Shown: positions 49,738 through 58,543, counted from the first letter of the stretch. The stretch is 64,000 bases of DNA from Pseudomonas uvaldensis (GCF_021271205.1 NZ_JAIWKS010000007.1:124001-188000), one strand, 5' to 3'. Notes: generated by a model not told the origin, from the sequence alone. Numbers and translations are program-made.

Positions 49738-50927
49738 TGAGCCAGCGCCATCAAGTATGTGTATTGGCAGGCGACGGCATTGGTGTCGAAGTCACCGAGG
49801 CGGTACTGCCGTTATTCGAAGCCCTTGAACTTCCCCTCGATCTCACGTTTGGGGATATTGGTTGGAGCTGCTGGCAAAAAGAAGGAAATTGCATTCCCGA
49901 TAAAACCTGGGACTTGATAAAGAATAGTCACGCAACGTTGTTGGGTGCGATTACCAGCAAACCACTTCGCGAAGCAGAAGCAGAACTTTCGTCAACACTC
50001 AGGGGCACGGGGAGAGTCTACGTCTCGCCGGTAATCCAACTTCGCCAGCAGCTCGGGTTATTTGCCAACGTACGCCCTGTTACCGATGTATTGGGCAATA
50101 ACCGTTATCGTTTCTCGGTGATCCGAGAGAACACCGAGGGCCTTTATGCGGGGCTGGACTTTGCAAGCATTCCGCCAGCCTTCGAGCCGATACTGGCTGA
50201 GCGCGAACGCAATGGAGCGCCGTGGACGCGAGAGAGCTGCACCGATGCCACGATGACGGTGCGCCTGCAAACCCGCGCAGGGCTTTCACGGCTGTTCCGC
50301 TTTGCCTTCGAGCACGCGCGCCGGCAAGGCTATGACCGCGTCACGCTGGCGGATAAACCTAACGTCCTGCGGTACAGCGGCGCGTTTGCCCGAGAGATCC
50401 TGGAGTCGGTTGCCGCGGATTTTCCCGACATCCAATGCAACATCGATAACGTCGACGCCGTTGCGCTGTGGATGGTCCGACGGCCCGAGCGCTTCGGAGT
50501 GATCGTGGCCGAAAACATGTTCGGCGACATTCTTTCCGACCTCGGGGCCGGAGTCATGGGTGGCCTGGGCCTGGCACCCAGCGCGAACATCGGGGTCCAG
50601 GGAGCCTACTTCGAACCGGTGCATGGCAGCGCGCCCGCCTACGCAGGGCTGCATCGGGCCAACCCGAGCGCGATGTTCCTGTCAGTCGCGCTGATGCTTG
50701 AACACCTCGGGTACGTGCATGCCGCCCAGGCGACTCGCAACGCCGTTGCCCAGGTCGCGCGCAGTGACTGCCGCACCTACGACCTGGGAGGAACGGCCAG
50801 TACCTTCGAAATGGCAGCAGACATCGTCAAGCAAACCCTCGAATGGGCGGCGCGGCTTGACGGACCGACATCCCGGCAGTTCGGAAACCTGGACAAGCAC
50901 GCCCTGGAAAAAGGAGCCCACGCATGA
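49737..50927 (+). CDS. Isocitrate/isopropylmalate dehydrogenase-family beta-decarboxylating dehydrogenase
   Basis: A 396-residue protein with VLAGDGIGVEVTEAVLPLFE at the start, SVIRENTEGLYAGLDF near residue 130, NVDAVALWMVRRPERFGVIV near 240 and the metal/NAD signature ENMFGDILSDLGAGVMGGLG near 260 (within the limit). The family oxidises beta-hydroxy acids such as isocitrate, isopropylmalate, homoisocitrate, tartrate or D-malate and decarboxylates. It is longer than LeuB (about 360) and its neighbours are not leucine genes. It overlaps genes on both sides by one and four bases. Confidence 0.86.
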   Translation: MSQRHQVCVLAGDGIGVEVTEAVLPLFEALELPLDLTFGDIGWSCWQKEGNCIPDKTWDLIKNSHATLLGAITSKPLREAEAELSSTLRGTGRVYVSPVIQLRQQLGLFANVRPVTDVLGNNRYRFSVIRENTEGLYAGLDFASIPPAFEPILAERERNGAPWTRESCTDATMTVRLQTRAGLSRLFRFAFEHARRQGYDRVTLADKPNVLRYSGAFAREILESVAADFPDIQCNIDNVDAVALWMVRRPERFGVIVAENMFGDILSDLGAGVMGGLGLAPSANIGVQGAYFEPVHGSAPAYAGLHRANPSAMFLSVALMLEHLGYVHAAQATRNAVAQVARSDCRTYDLGGTASTFEMAADIVKQTLEWAARLDGPTSRQFGNLDKHALEKGAHA

Positions 50928-51631
50928 ACGCGATCATCTCTCACACTGTGCAAGACAACGATGCGCTGCTCAAAGCCTGCGAGATACTCGACACCGCCAG
51001 TCTGTCGGATGCACTCGATAGCCTGGGGCTGGCCGGGGGCCTGGCAGGGCTCAACCAGCAGGTACCGGGAACCCGCTGCGTGGGCTTCGCCTATACGGTG
51101 TTGTACGAGCCTGTGCAGGAAAGAAACGGCTTCAGAACCGCTGCCAACTACATCGATGAGGTACCGCCCGACGCGGTCATTGTTTCCAGCAACCCTGGGC
51201 GCACCGACTGCACAACCTGGGGCGACATCCTGACCCACGTCGCGATAAGCCGGGGCATTCGCGGCACGCTGATCGACGGTGCCGCACGGGATATCGACAC
51301 GGTCCGACGCCTGAACTACCCGCTGTTCAGTCGTGCCCGCTTCATGCAGTCGGCAAAAAACCGAGTGCAGCTCAAGGCAACCCAGGTACCCGTACAGATA
51401 TCCGGGGTCACGGTCAATCCGGGTGACCTGGTGATCTGCGACAGCAGCGGCTGCCTGGCAATACCTGCCGAGAAGGTCGAAGAGGTCATCCAACGCGCCC
51501 AAGCCGTCGAGCAGACCGAGAAGGACATCATCCAGAGCGTCAGCGAGGGCCTGACCCTGGAACAGGCCCGCGCCCTGCACCGCTATGACCAGCCCTGGCT
51601 GTCATCCAGGGAAAAGCAAGCCAACGTCTGA
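50924..51631 (+). CDS. RraA-like protein (4-hydroxy-4-methyl-2-oxoglutarate aldolase family)
   Basis: A 235-residue protein of the RraA/HMG-aldolase superfamily. DTASLSDALDSLG is near residue 22, WGDILTHVAISRGIRGTLIDG near 105-120 carries the family's Gly-Asp, and the GAARDIDTVR motif (GxxRD, metal and substrate binding) is near 122. Members are class II pyruvate aldolases or RNase E inhibitors; genes of this kind in metabolic operons are usually aldolases or decarboxylases. It overlaps the preceding gene by four bases. Confidence 0.85.
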   Translation: MNAIISHTVQDNDALLKACEILDTASLSDALDSLGLAGGLAGLNQQVPGTRCVGFAYTVLYEPVQERNGFRTAANYIDEVPPDAVIVSSNPGRTDCTTWGDILTHVAISRGIRGTLIDGAARDIDTVRRLNYPLFSRARFMQSAKNRVQLKATQVPVQISGVTVNPGDLVICDSSGCLAIPAEKVEEVIQRAQAVEQTEKDIIQSVSEGLTLEQARALHRYDQPWLSSREKQANV

Positions 51632-51670
51632 GCTGCGCCTATTCCATTCCTTTGAAAGAGTACTCATGAC

Positions 51671-52840
51671 ATGACCACCACAAACGTGTCCATTCGCAAG
51701 CCCAATCCGGTGCGCGACAGCCAGAACAAAATCAAACTCGGTGTGTTCGGTTTCAACATTGAAGGCGGCTGCACATTGACCACCGCGCCGGAGCGCCACC
51801 GAGCGGCTGATTGGCAAAGCAACCTGGCGATCGCCACCCTGGCCGATCGCGCTGGCCTTGAGCTTTTGTTGCCCGTGGGCCGTTGGCGCGGGTGGGAAGG
51901 CGCCAGCAATCCGATGGGCGTTTCCTACGAAACCTACACTTGGGCCGCCGGCCTCGCATCGGTCACCGAACAGATCGCGCTATTCACCACGTCGCACTTA
52001 TCCACGGTCCATCCCTTGTTTGCCGCCAAGCAGGCAGCGACCATCGATCACATCAGCGGTGGCCGTTTCGGCTTGAACATGATCTGCGGTTGGTTCGGCC
52101 AGGAAATGGGCATGTTCAATGGTCACCAGCGCGACCATGACAAACGCTACGACCATGCCGATGAGTGGATCGCAATCGCCAAGGCAGCATGGGAGGCCAA
52201 CGGGTACTTTGACTATGAAGGCGAGTTCTTCAACGTCAAGCAAGGCTACGCCGAACCCAAACCGATCAACCGGCCGTTCCTGATGAACGCCGGCGGCTCT
52301 CCCAGGGGCCGCCAATTCTGTGCCCAGCATTGCGATGCGGCGTTCCTGATCCTCAAGCACGAAGATGACGACGACACCATCCGCGCGCAGATCAAGGCCT
52401 ATCGCGACCTGGCGCGCCTGGAACATGGTCGGGAGCTGCAGATCTGGGTCTACGCCTATGTCGTTCACGAAGACACTCTGGATCAGGCACACCAGCAGCT
52501 CGACTACTACGTGACCCAACATGGCGACGACGCCGCGCTGGATAACGTGACCCGCGAGATCGGCGTGCAAAGCGGCATGTTCAAGGATGCCGCCGATGCC
52601 GAGCGTTTCCGTTTCCATTTCAAGGCCGGGTTTGCTGGCGTGCCGTTGGTAGGCACCTCCCGGATGATCGTGGACCAGATGCAGCGCTGGTCCGACCTGG
52701 GCGTGGACGGCATCAACCTGACCTGGCTGGATTACCACAGCGGGCTTCAGCGCTTCGTCAAGGACGTGTTGCCGCTGATGGAGCAAGCCGGCCAACGCGC
52801 GCCGCACAAACCTGGCAGGATCATGGAGGCCGTGGCATGA
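51671..52840 (+). CDS. LLM-class flavin-dependent monooxygenase, RutA/DmoA-like
   Basis: A 389-residue bacterial-luciferase-like TIM barrel. IKLGVFGFNIEGG starts the first strand, TYTWAAGLASVTEQIALFTT is near residue 95, AATIDHISGGRFGLNMICGW near 120-145, and PKPINRPFLMNAGGSPRG near 195. The flow matches RutA (pyrimidine oxygenase) and dimethylsulphide-monooxygenase relatives, which use reduced FMN and O2 for N-C, C-S or ring-opening oxidations. Its stop overlaps the flavin reductase start by four bases, so the two form the two-component system. The substrate is not evident. Confidence 0.88.
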   Translation: MTTTNVSIRKPNPVRDSQNKIKLGVFGFNIEGGCTLTTAPERHRAADWQSNLAIATLADRAGLELLLPVGRWRGWEGASNPMGVSYETYTWAAGLASVTEQIALFTTSHLSTVHPLFAAKQAATIDHISGGRFGLNMICGWFGQEMGMFNGHQRDHDKRYDHADEWIAIAKAAWEANGYFDYEGEFFNVKQGYAEPKPINRPFLMNAGGSPRGRQFCAQHCDAAFLILKHEDDDDTIRAQIKAYRDLARLEHGRELQIWVYAYVVHEDTLDQAHQQLDYYVTQHGDDAALDNVTREIGVQSGMFKDAADAERFRFHFKAGFAGVPLVGTSRMIVDQMQRWSDLGVDGINLTWLDYHSGLQRFVKDVLPLMEQAGQRAPHKPGRIMEAVA

Positions 52841-53397
52841 GCAGATATTCTCAGGCCCGCAGTGCTTCGGGCAACGTTACGGTCTTGCCGGTCGCCACCG
52901 ACGTCGATGCCGGAGAATTGGCGGATCAGTTCAAGAGCGCCATGCGCAGGCTGACGTCAAGCGTAGCGATCATTGCCAGCCGCGACGGCGATGCGCCGGT
53001 GGGCATGGTCGCGACTGCGGTGATCTCCGTCAGCACCGCGCCTCCCGCGCTACTGATTTGCATCAACCGCTCCGCCAGCCTGCACAGCCCGCTCATGCTG
53101 TCCGGACGCTTTAGCGTCAACCTGCTTAGCGCGGCCCATAGTGCCCTGGTACCGGTGTTCGCCGGCCAGGTCAAAGGCCCCGAACGTTTTGCCCATGGTC
53201 AATGGGAAGACATCCAGGGCTTGCCCTGCCTGGCGGATGCACAGTCGAGCCTTATCTGCACCCTGGACAAACGCCTCGGCTACGGCACTCACGACGTCAT
53301 CATCGGCCGCGTCGACGCAGTCCAGTTCGCCGAGCCTATCAATCCATTGCTTTGGGAAAACGGCAGCCCGGCAAGATCCGCCCGACTGACGCAATGA
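52837..53397 (+). CDS. Flavin reductase (RutF/HpaC-like) partner of the LLM monooxygenase
   Basis: A 186-residue flavin_reduct-domain protein: LTSSVAIIASRDGDAPVGMVATA near residue 35-60 (shown within limit as SVAIIASRDG), STAPPALLICINRSASLH near 70, FSVNLLSAAH near 93 and THDVIIGRVDAVQF near 155. Family members reduce FMN or FAD with NAD(P)H for a coupled oxygenase. Translation is coupled to the monooxygenase. Confidence 0.88.
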   Translation: MSRYSQARSASGNVTVLPVATDVDAGELADQFKSAMRRLTSSVAIIASRDGDAPVGMVATAVISVSTAPPALLICINRSASLHSPLMLSGRFSVNLLSAAHSALVPVFAGQVKGPERFAHGQWEDIQGLPCLADAQSSLICTLDKRLGYGTHDVIIGRVDAVQFAEPINPLLWENGSPARSARLTQ

Positions 53398-53425
53398 CCC
53401 GCCCCCATCCCGAGGAGAATGACTC

Positions 53426-53794
53426 ATGACTCAGATCGAACAATTCCAGGTGCCCGCATCGGATGAAGACCAGGCCATTTTTCTGGTGAACGTCGTCCAT
53501 GTGAACCCAGGCCAGCAAGATGCCGCCCTCGCCGTCCTCCGCGATACCGTCCGGTACGTGGCGCAAACCTACCCGGCCTTCCAATGGAGCCGACTGTACA
53601 AAAGCCTCGATGGGAAAACGGTCATCAACCAGGCGCAATGGAGCAGCAAGGACGCCTTCGACTCGTTGTTTCACGACGAGTCATTCATGTCGCGTTACTC
53701 AGGGCTCAAGGACACCGGGACCTGGGAGTTCCACCTTTACCAGGTGAGCGATTACATCCCCCAGGCGCTGACCGCGGCACTCATCGCTGAGTGA
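53426..53794 (+). CDS. Antibiotic-biosynthesis-monooxygenase (ABM) domain protein
   Basis: A 122-residue protein with a ferredoxin-like ABM fold: VNVVHVNPGQQDAALAVLRD near residue 20-40 (family phrase), PAFQWSRLYKSLDGKTVINQ near 55 and WSSKDAFDSLFHDESF near 75. Such small proteins are cofactor-free oxygenases, heme-degrading enzymes or folding partners. A ribosome site (GAGGAGAATG) precedes it. Its place right after the flavin reductase suggests it acts on the oxidised product. Confidence 0.8.
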   Translation: MTQIEQFQVPASDEDQAIFLVNVVHVNPGQQDAALAVLRDTVRYVAQTYPAFQWSRLYKSLDGKTVINQAQWSSKDAFDSLFHDESFMSRYSGLKDTGTWEFHLYQVSDYIPQALTAALIAE

Positions 53795-53856
53795 ATCCAA
53801 AAGCCAGAACGGGCAGGCCCGCACCGGCCCGCCCGCCAAAGAAAAGGAGTATCGAT

Positions 53857-54846
53857 ATGGCTGATCTCACCACGCGCCTCACACAACGCTTCAATATTTC
53901 CCACCCTATCGTCCTCGCGCCGATGGGCGGGGCCTCGGGGGCAAGGCTGGCCACCGCGGTTTCCAAAGCCGGAGGGTTGGGGCTGGTAGGCGCCAGCTAT
54001 GGCGACGAGCAGTGGATGCGCACCGAGCTGGCGCCCATGCGGGAACTGAAGCAGCCATGGGGCGTTGGCCTGGTGATGTTCACCGTGGCCCGAAACATGG
54101 CGCTGCTGGACTTGGCCCTGGAATACGGACCAAGCACTGTCGCATTGTCATTTGGCGATCCGTCGGCATTCGTGCCAATCATCCATCGGGCTGGCGCGAA
54201 AGCCATCGTGCAAATCCATGAACTGGACCAGGCCCGTGCGGCCCTGGACGCCGGCGCCGATGCGTTGATCGTCCAAGGTGCCGAGGCCGGCGGACACAGC
54301 TTGCGTCGCGGCCTGATGCCCCTGTTGCCCGCCGTGCAGGATCTGATCGGCGACAAGATTCCGCTGATTGCAGCCGGAGGCATCGCAGATGGGCGTGGCA
54401 TGGCGGCAGCCCTGATGCTGGGGGCCGACGGGGTCATGCTAGGCACACGTTTCCTCGCGTCCGAGGAGGCCCTGCCCTCGAACGCGTTCAAGAAGCGCCT
54501 GATCGAATCCTGTACGTCGGACACGGTGCGCACGCGAATTTTCGATCTGGTGCGCGGCATCGAATGGCCTGAACACTATAGCGGGCGGGCCATTGCGAAC
54601 CAATTTTCGCAAGCTTGGCTGGGCCGCGACGAGGCGCTGCGAGAGGCGCCGGACTCGATCCGCCAGGACTACGCCAGGGCTGTCCTCGCGGACGACCTCG
54701 ACCAGCGGGCGATCTGGGCAGGTGAAGTTCTGGATCTGGTGGGGGACATCAAACCCGCCCGCCAGATCGTCCACGACCTGTTGAGCGAAACCACGCGGAT
54801 CTTGCGCAACAGCCAGCAACTGTTGGCTCTCGACAAAATCGCCTGA
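53857..54846 (+). CDS. Nitronate monooxygenase-like (2-nitropropane dioxygenase family) FMN enzyme
   Basis: A 329-residue FMN TIM barrel. HPIVLAPMGGASGARLATAVSK is near residue 17-38, ALIVQGAEAGGHSLRRG near 150 has the catalytic-type His, and PLIAAGGIADGRGMAAALMLGADGVMLGTRF near 175-205 makes the FMN phosphate site (given in parts in the family). The ATG at 53857 has AAGGAG seven bases upstream; a GTG at 53791 is too far from any ribosome site. The family oxidises nitronates or acts as enoyl reductase; FabK-like members exist. Confidence 0.85.
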   Translation: MADLTTRLTQRFNISHPIVLAPMGGASGARLATAVSKAGGLGLVGASYGDEQWMRTELAPMRELKQPWGVGLVMFTVARNMALLDLALEYGPSTVALSFGDPSAFVPIIHRAGAKAIVQIHELDQARAALDAGADALIVQGAEAGGHSLRRGLMPLLPAVQDLIGDKIPLIAAGGIADGRGMAAALMLGADGVMLGTRFLASEEALPSNAFKKRLIESCTSDTVRTRIFDLVRGIEWPEHYSGRAIANQFSQAWLGRDEALREAPDSIRQDYARAVLADDLDQRAIWAGEVLDLVGDIKPARQIVHDLLSETTRILRNSQQLLALDKIA

Positions 54847-54864
54847 TCATCCGGGAGAAAGATT

Positions 54865-55641
54865 ATGCAAACGTCCAATGCAGTCAGCAGCCAATGGGGC
54901 GATGGCAATCAACTGGCGGTGGTGATGTCGCCGGTCATGCCTGTTTGGGATGAAGGACAGTTCTTCAACCCCATGATCGCCCCACTGGTAAAAGCGGGTT
55001 ACCGGGTGGTTATATTCGACACGTTATCGCTACTGGCCGACGAAAACGAATCGCTCGAGGATTTTTCCAAACGTTGGCAGCCAGTGTTGTCCGGCCTGGG
55101 CCAGATCGATCTGCTGGTGGGCTCGGCCCTGGGTGGCGCAGTCGTCCAGGCACTGCTGGGCAGCAGTCTCGCGCCCCATGTCAGCAACGTGCTGTTGCTG
55201 TCCTCGCCTGCCCTGGCGGATGGAATTCTTGACGGTCGACTGGGAAGAATGGCTGATCTGGCGCTGCTCGGCGAGCTCGAGCAAGCGCTCCAACTGCTCG
55301 ATCAACTCGTACAACCGGCGACCCGGATACGCCCCAGCGCACCAATCGACATCGACCAGGCCAGCGCCGCACTCCAGGCCAGACGCCTGCACTTGGGTTT
55401 CCGGCTGCTCAATCGCCTCGACCTGCGGCAAGCCAGCCACAGCTTTGCCGGTGCGTTATTGACCGTCTATGGCGAACAGTCACAGCTCGTGCGAGGTATC
55501 AATGTGCATGTCAACGAGCAGGCACGCCACTATCGGTTATCCATCCCCGACGGCGGCATGCGCCCATTGCTCGACGCGCCCGCATTGGTCATGCGCACCG
55601 TGCGCGACCACTTGGGTATCGACCTGGAGGTGGCCGCATGA
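54865..55641 (+). CDS. Alpha/beta-hydrolase-fold protein without nucleophile
   Basis: A 258-residue protein with an alpha/beta-hydrolase pattern (AVVMSPVMPVWDEGQFF, YRVVIFDTLSLL, IDLLVGSALGGAVVQALLG). The elbow that is normally G-x-S-x-G reads Gly86-Ser-Ala88-Leu-Gly90, so the nucleophile Ser is Ala. Near residue 229, where the base His normally sits before a late acidic loop (GAGHMP-type), the sequence is PDGGMRPLLDAP with no His. It is therefore probably not a hydrolase; it may be a lyase, a binding protein or a helper. A good ribosome site (GGGAGAAAG) precedes the ATG. It overlaps the DUF6282 gene by four bases. Confidence 0.75.
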   Translation: MQTSNAVSSQWGDGNQLAVVMSPVMPVWDEGQFFNPMIAPLVKAGYRVVIFDTLSLLADENESLEDFSKRWQPVLSGLGQIDLLVGSALGGAVVQALLGSSLAPHVSNVLLLSSPALADGILDGRLGRMADLALLGELEQALQLLDQLVQPATRIRPSAPIDIDQASAALQARRLHLGFRLLNRLDLRQASHSFAGALLTVYGEQSQLVRGINVHVNEQARHYRLSIPDGGMRPLLDAPALVMRTVRDHLGIDLEVAA

Positions 55642-56516
55642 ACCACCCACGGCGTTTGCTCGAGGCTGCCTTTATCGACGTGCATTATCACGCAGGTCCC
55701 GACGCCTACCTGCGGCGCCACGGCGTGATGGAGGCGGGTCGTCGCTACCGCTCGTTGAACGGCTGGGTGGTACTGAAGAATCACCTGGGCTGCAGCGCTG
55801 CGCAAGCCTGGGAGGCCCGGCAGGAAGGGCTTCCGGTCTCGGGCTCTGTGGTGCTCAACGAAATCGCCGGCGGTATCGATTTCAGGGTAGTGCAGCGTTC
55901 GCTGTGCCATCACGGGGACAGCGAAGCCCGGCTGATCGTCCACCTTCCCACCGTCACGGGCCGCACCCACCAGTCCCGCCTCAAGCGCAACAGCGGTCAT
56001 TGGATTCTGGATCAATACCCGATCCGGCCGCTGACAGTCAGCCAGGAGGGGAAATTGAACCCACAGACCGTGGATGTACTGCGAATGGCCCGGGACTACC
56101 CGATCGTCATCTCCACCGGCCATGCCGACGCTCAGGAAGTCCGTTTGTTGATAGACGCAGCCGTGCGGTTGGATGTGCCCAGATTGATGCTCAACCAGCC
56201 GGCGAATCCCTTGACCGGGTTGGACGCCAGCGCCCTGCTGGAACTGGCGCAAGCGCCCATGGTGTACACCGAACAAACCGCCCTGACCTATCTGCTCGGC
56301 TATCAGCCATGGGAAGACTTCAGCAAGGTTCTACACGACGTACCCAGGGCGCTCTACAGTTCCGACCTGGGCCAGACTTCGCAGCCTGATATCGAACAAT
56401 GGCAGGTAGACAGCTTGCTGTGGTTCGAGCGAATGGGATTAGGCAGTGAGCGAACGCAGCAGGTCAGCCTGGCGAATGCGCGGGAACTGTTGCAGCTTGA
56501 GCCGTCGAGCGCATAA
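55638..56516 (+). CDS. DUF6282-type putative metal-dependent hydrolase
   Basis: A 292-residue protein beginning with FIDVHYHAGPDAYLRR, the His-x-His entry motif of amidohydrolase/PHP-type barrels, followed by VVLKNHLGC near residue 45, GSVVLNEIAGG near 75, RLIVHLPTV near 100 and VISTGHADAQEV near 155, which could supply other metal ligands. This matches the DUF6282 family as remembered; its reaction is not known. It ends the tightly packed operon; the SnoaL-like gene follows after 96 bases with its own ribosome site. Confidence 0.7.
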   Translation: MNHPRRLLEAAFIDVHYHAGPDAYLRRHGVMEAGRRYRSLNGWVVLKNHLGCSAAQAWEARQEGLPVSGSVVLNEIAGGIDFRVVQRSLCHHGDSEARLIVHLPTVTGRTHQSRLKRNSGHWILDQYPIRPLTVSQEGKLNPQTVDVLRMARDYPIVISTGHADAQEVRLLIDAAVRLDVPRLMLNQPANPLTGLDASALLELAQAPMVYTEQTALTYLLGYQPWEDFSKVLHDVPRALYSSDLGQTSQPDIEQWQVDSLLWFERMGLGSERTQQVSLANARELLQLEPSSA

Positions 56517-56612
56517 ACCGACGCTCTATAGACGCCATGGCTCGGGCAATGATATGACTCGGCACAGTGTGACTAAGCTCTGCGAACAGACACATAGCGG
56601 AGAAACGTTCCC

Positions 56613-57005
56613 ATGCCCTTGAATCTTGCCGATCTTTATAGCGACTACCTTGGCTGCCTGAATGCACAGGATTGGGAAAGCCTGGGCCATTTTGTGCACG
56701 AGGATGTGGTTCACAACGCAAGACCGTTAGGCCTGTATGGCTATCGGAGCATGCTGGAAGCGAACTATCGGGATATCCCTGACTTGCACTTTGCAATGGA
56801 ATTCCTGGTGATCGATCCTCCCAAGGTAGCGGCTCGCCTGGTATTCAACTGCACGCCAATTCGGGAATTCATGGGCCTTACGGTGGATGGAAAAAGAATT
56901 TCGTTCGCGGAAAATGTCTTCTACGCGTTCAAGGACGGCAGGATCCACGAGGTCTGGTCGGTCATCGACAAGGACGCAATCGAAGCTCAGCTCCAATCAG
57001 CGTAG
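56613..57005 (+). CDS. SnoaL-like/NTF2-fold polyketide-cyclase-type protein
   Basis: A 130-residue NTF2-like protein: LYSDYLGCLNAQDWESLGHFVH at the start (helix and first strand), GYRSMLEANYRDIPDLHF near residue 45, and TVDGKRISFAENVFYAFKDGRIHEVWSVID near 90-115 (family C-terminal pattern). It matches the ester-cyclase/SnoaL_2 type, which catalyse aldol cyclisations or serve as small isomerases. It has GGAGAA upstream. It may belong to the preceding operon or stand alone. Confidence 0.8.
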   Translation: MPLNLADLYSDYLGCLNAQDWESLGHFVHEDVVHNARPLGLYGYRSMLEANYRDIPDLHFAMEFLVIDPPKVAARLVFNCTPIREFMGLTVDGKRISFAENVFYAFKDGRIHEVWSVIDKDAIEAQLQSA

Positions 57006-57024
57006 CGCGGGCCTCGGGGCTGAA

Positions 57025-57056
57025 AAGCAATGCCCCGACAAGTCGGGGCATTGCTT
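57025..57056. terminator. Fourteen-base-pair hairpin between convergent genes
   Basis: AAGCAATGCCCCGA (57025-57038) is the exact complement of TCGGGGCATTGCTT (57043-57056) around a CAAG loop. It lies between the SnoaL-like stop and the convergent aminotransferase stop; the A/T ends of the stem give short U-runs in both directions. A bidirectional terminator. Confidence 0.8.
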
Positions 57057-57075
57057 CAGGCGTTAGCGCCCTGCT

Positions 57076-58506
57076 TCACGCAATGTGCAGCGCCCTTCCC
57101 TTGACCTCTTCCAGAGCATTGACCAAGGCAACCCGGAAGCGCTCGACCAATACGTCAACTTCCTCAGGCTGGATAATCAACGGCGGCAGGAATCGCACAA
57201 CGGCCCCATGGCGCCCTCCCAGCTCCAGAATGACCCCCAGACGCAGGCACTGACGCTGGATGGCCTGGGCCAGGGCCGTATCCGCAGCCGGTACGCGAGT
57301 ATCACTCGGCTTATCGCTGACGATCTCCACCCCCACCATCAGGCCTCGGCCACGCACATCGCCCAGGCACGCGTAATCGCCTTGCAACCGACGCAGATGC
57401 GCCATCAGTCGTTGCCCCATGACATCGGCGTGCCCTGGCAAGTTTTCACTGATGATGTGGCGCAGCGTCGCCGCCCCCGCCGCCATCGCCATCTGATTGC
57501 CGCGGAATGTGCCGGCATGGGCGCCTGGTTTCCAGGTATCGAGTTCTTCGCGGTACACCATCACGGCCAACGGCAATCCTCCTCCGATGGCTTTGGACAG
57601 CACGAGGATGTCCGGCTCGATATCCGCGTGCTCGAAAGCGAACAGCTTGCCGGTACGACCCAGGCCGGTCTGCACTTCATCGATGATCAGGGCCACGCCA
57701 AACTTGCGGGTCAATTGGCGCAGGCCCTGGAGCCAGCGGATCGGCGCCGCGATCACTCCGCCCTCGCCCTGCACGACTTCGACCACCACGGCCGCGGGAG
57801 GCAATACACCCGACTCCGGGTCGCCGAGCAACTGCTCGATAAAATGCAGGCCTGCATCGATACCGGCTTCGCCGCCGATGCCGAACGGGCAACGGTAGTC
57901 GTAGGGATACGGCAGGAACTGCACGTCAGCCATCATCGAGCCCAGTGCCTGCTTCGGCCCCAGGTTGCCCATCAGGCTCAATGTGCCAAGCGTCATGCCA
58001 TGATAGCCGCCGGAGAACGACAGGATCGGTTTACGTCCGGTGGCCGTCCTGGCCAGTTTCAATGCCGCCTCGATGCCATCGGCACCGGTCGGACCGCAAA
58101 ACTGGATGCGCCCATGACGGGCAAAGTTTTCCGGCAGCGCATCGAACAGGTCTTCGACGAAACGATCCTTGACCGGTGTCGTGAGATCCAGGGTATGCAA
58201 GGGCAAACCCGAGTCGAGCGTTTGCCGCATGGCCGCAATGGCGACCGGGTGATTGTGCCCCAGCGCCAGCGTCCCCGCCCCTGCCAGGCAATCCATGAAC
58301 AGTTGCCCCTGGGTATCGCGGACATAGAGGCCATGGGCCTCTTGCAGCGCCAACGGAATACGCCGCGGGTAAGACCGCGCATTCGACTCACGGGCGGCCT
58401 GGCGTTGCAGGTACGGGTTGGTGTTGAGTTCACGCGGCGCTTGCTGGCGAAACTGTTCCAGTGTGAAGGTTGCGCTGGAAGATAGACGGGGCTGGACGCT
58501 TTCCAT
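57076..58506 (-). CDS. Diaminobutyrate-2-oxoglutarate aminotransferase (PvdH-like)
   Basis: A 476-residue class III aminotransferase. FMDCLAGAGTLALGHNHP is near residue 68, FCGPTGADGIEAALKLAR near 135, IIDEVQTGLGRTGKLFAFEH near 272 and the PLP Lys in LVLSKAIGGGLPLAV near 302. The GAGTLALGHNHP and PTGADGIEAALKLA phrases are those of L-2,4-diaminobutyrate:2-oxoglutarate aminotransferases, which make Dab from aspartate semialdehyde. Position after MbtH and beside an NRPS shows it supplies Dab to a peptide siderophore. It is 37 bases after MbtH, in the same unit. Confidence 0.88.
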   Translation of the reverse strand: MESVQPRLSSSATFTLEQFRQQAPRELNTNPYLQRQAARESNARSYPRRIPLALQEAHGLYVRDTQGQLFMDCLAGAGTLALGHNHPVAIAAMRQTLDSGLPLHTLDLTTPVKDRFVEDLFDALPENFARHGRIQFCGPTGADGIEAALKLARTATGRKPILSFSGGYHGMTLGTLSLMGNLGPKQALGSMMADVQFLPYPYDYRCPFGIGGEAGIDAGLHFIEQLLGDPESGVLPPAAVVVEVVQGEGGVIAAPIRWLQGLRQLTRKFGVALIIDEVQTGLGRTGKLFAFEHADIEPDILVLSKAIGGGLPLAVMVYREELDTWKPGAHAGTFRGNQMAMAAGAATLRHIISENLPGHADVMGQRLMAHLRRLQGDYACLGDVRGRGLMVGVEIVSDKPSDTRVPAADTALAQAIQRQCLRLGVILELGGRHGAVVRFLPPLIIQPEEVDVLVERFRVALVNALEEVKGRALHIA

Positions 58507-58543
58507 ATTGAATCCCTGAGTGAAGAAACTCTGTCGCGGGCGA

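Noticed and set aside
57085..58485. 466-codon plus-strand frame opposite the aminotransferase
   Set aside because: Shadow of a well conserved PLP enzyme; Gln/Arg/His-rich and without family features.
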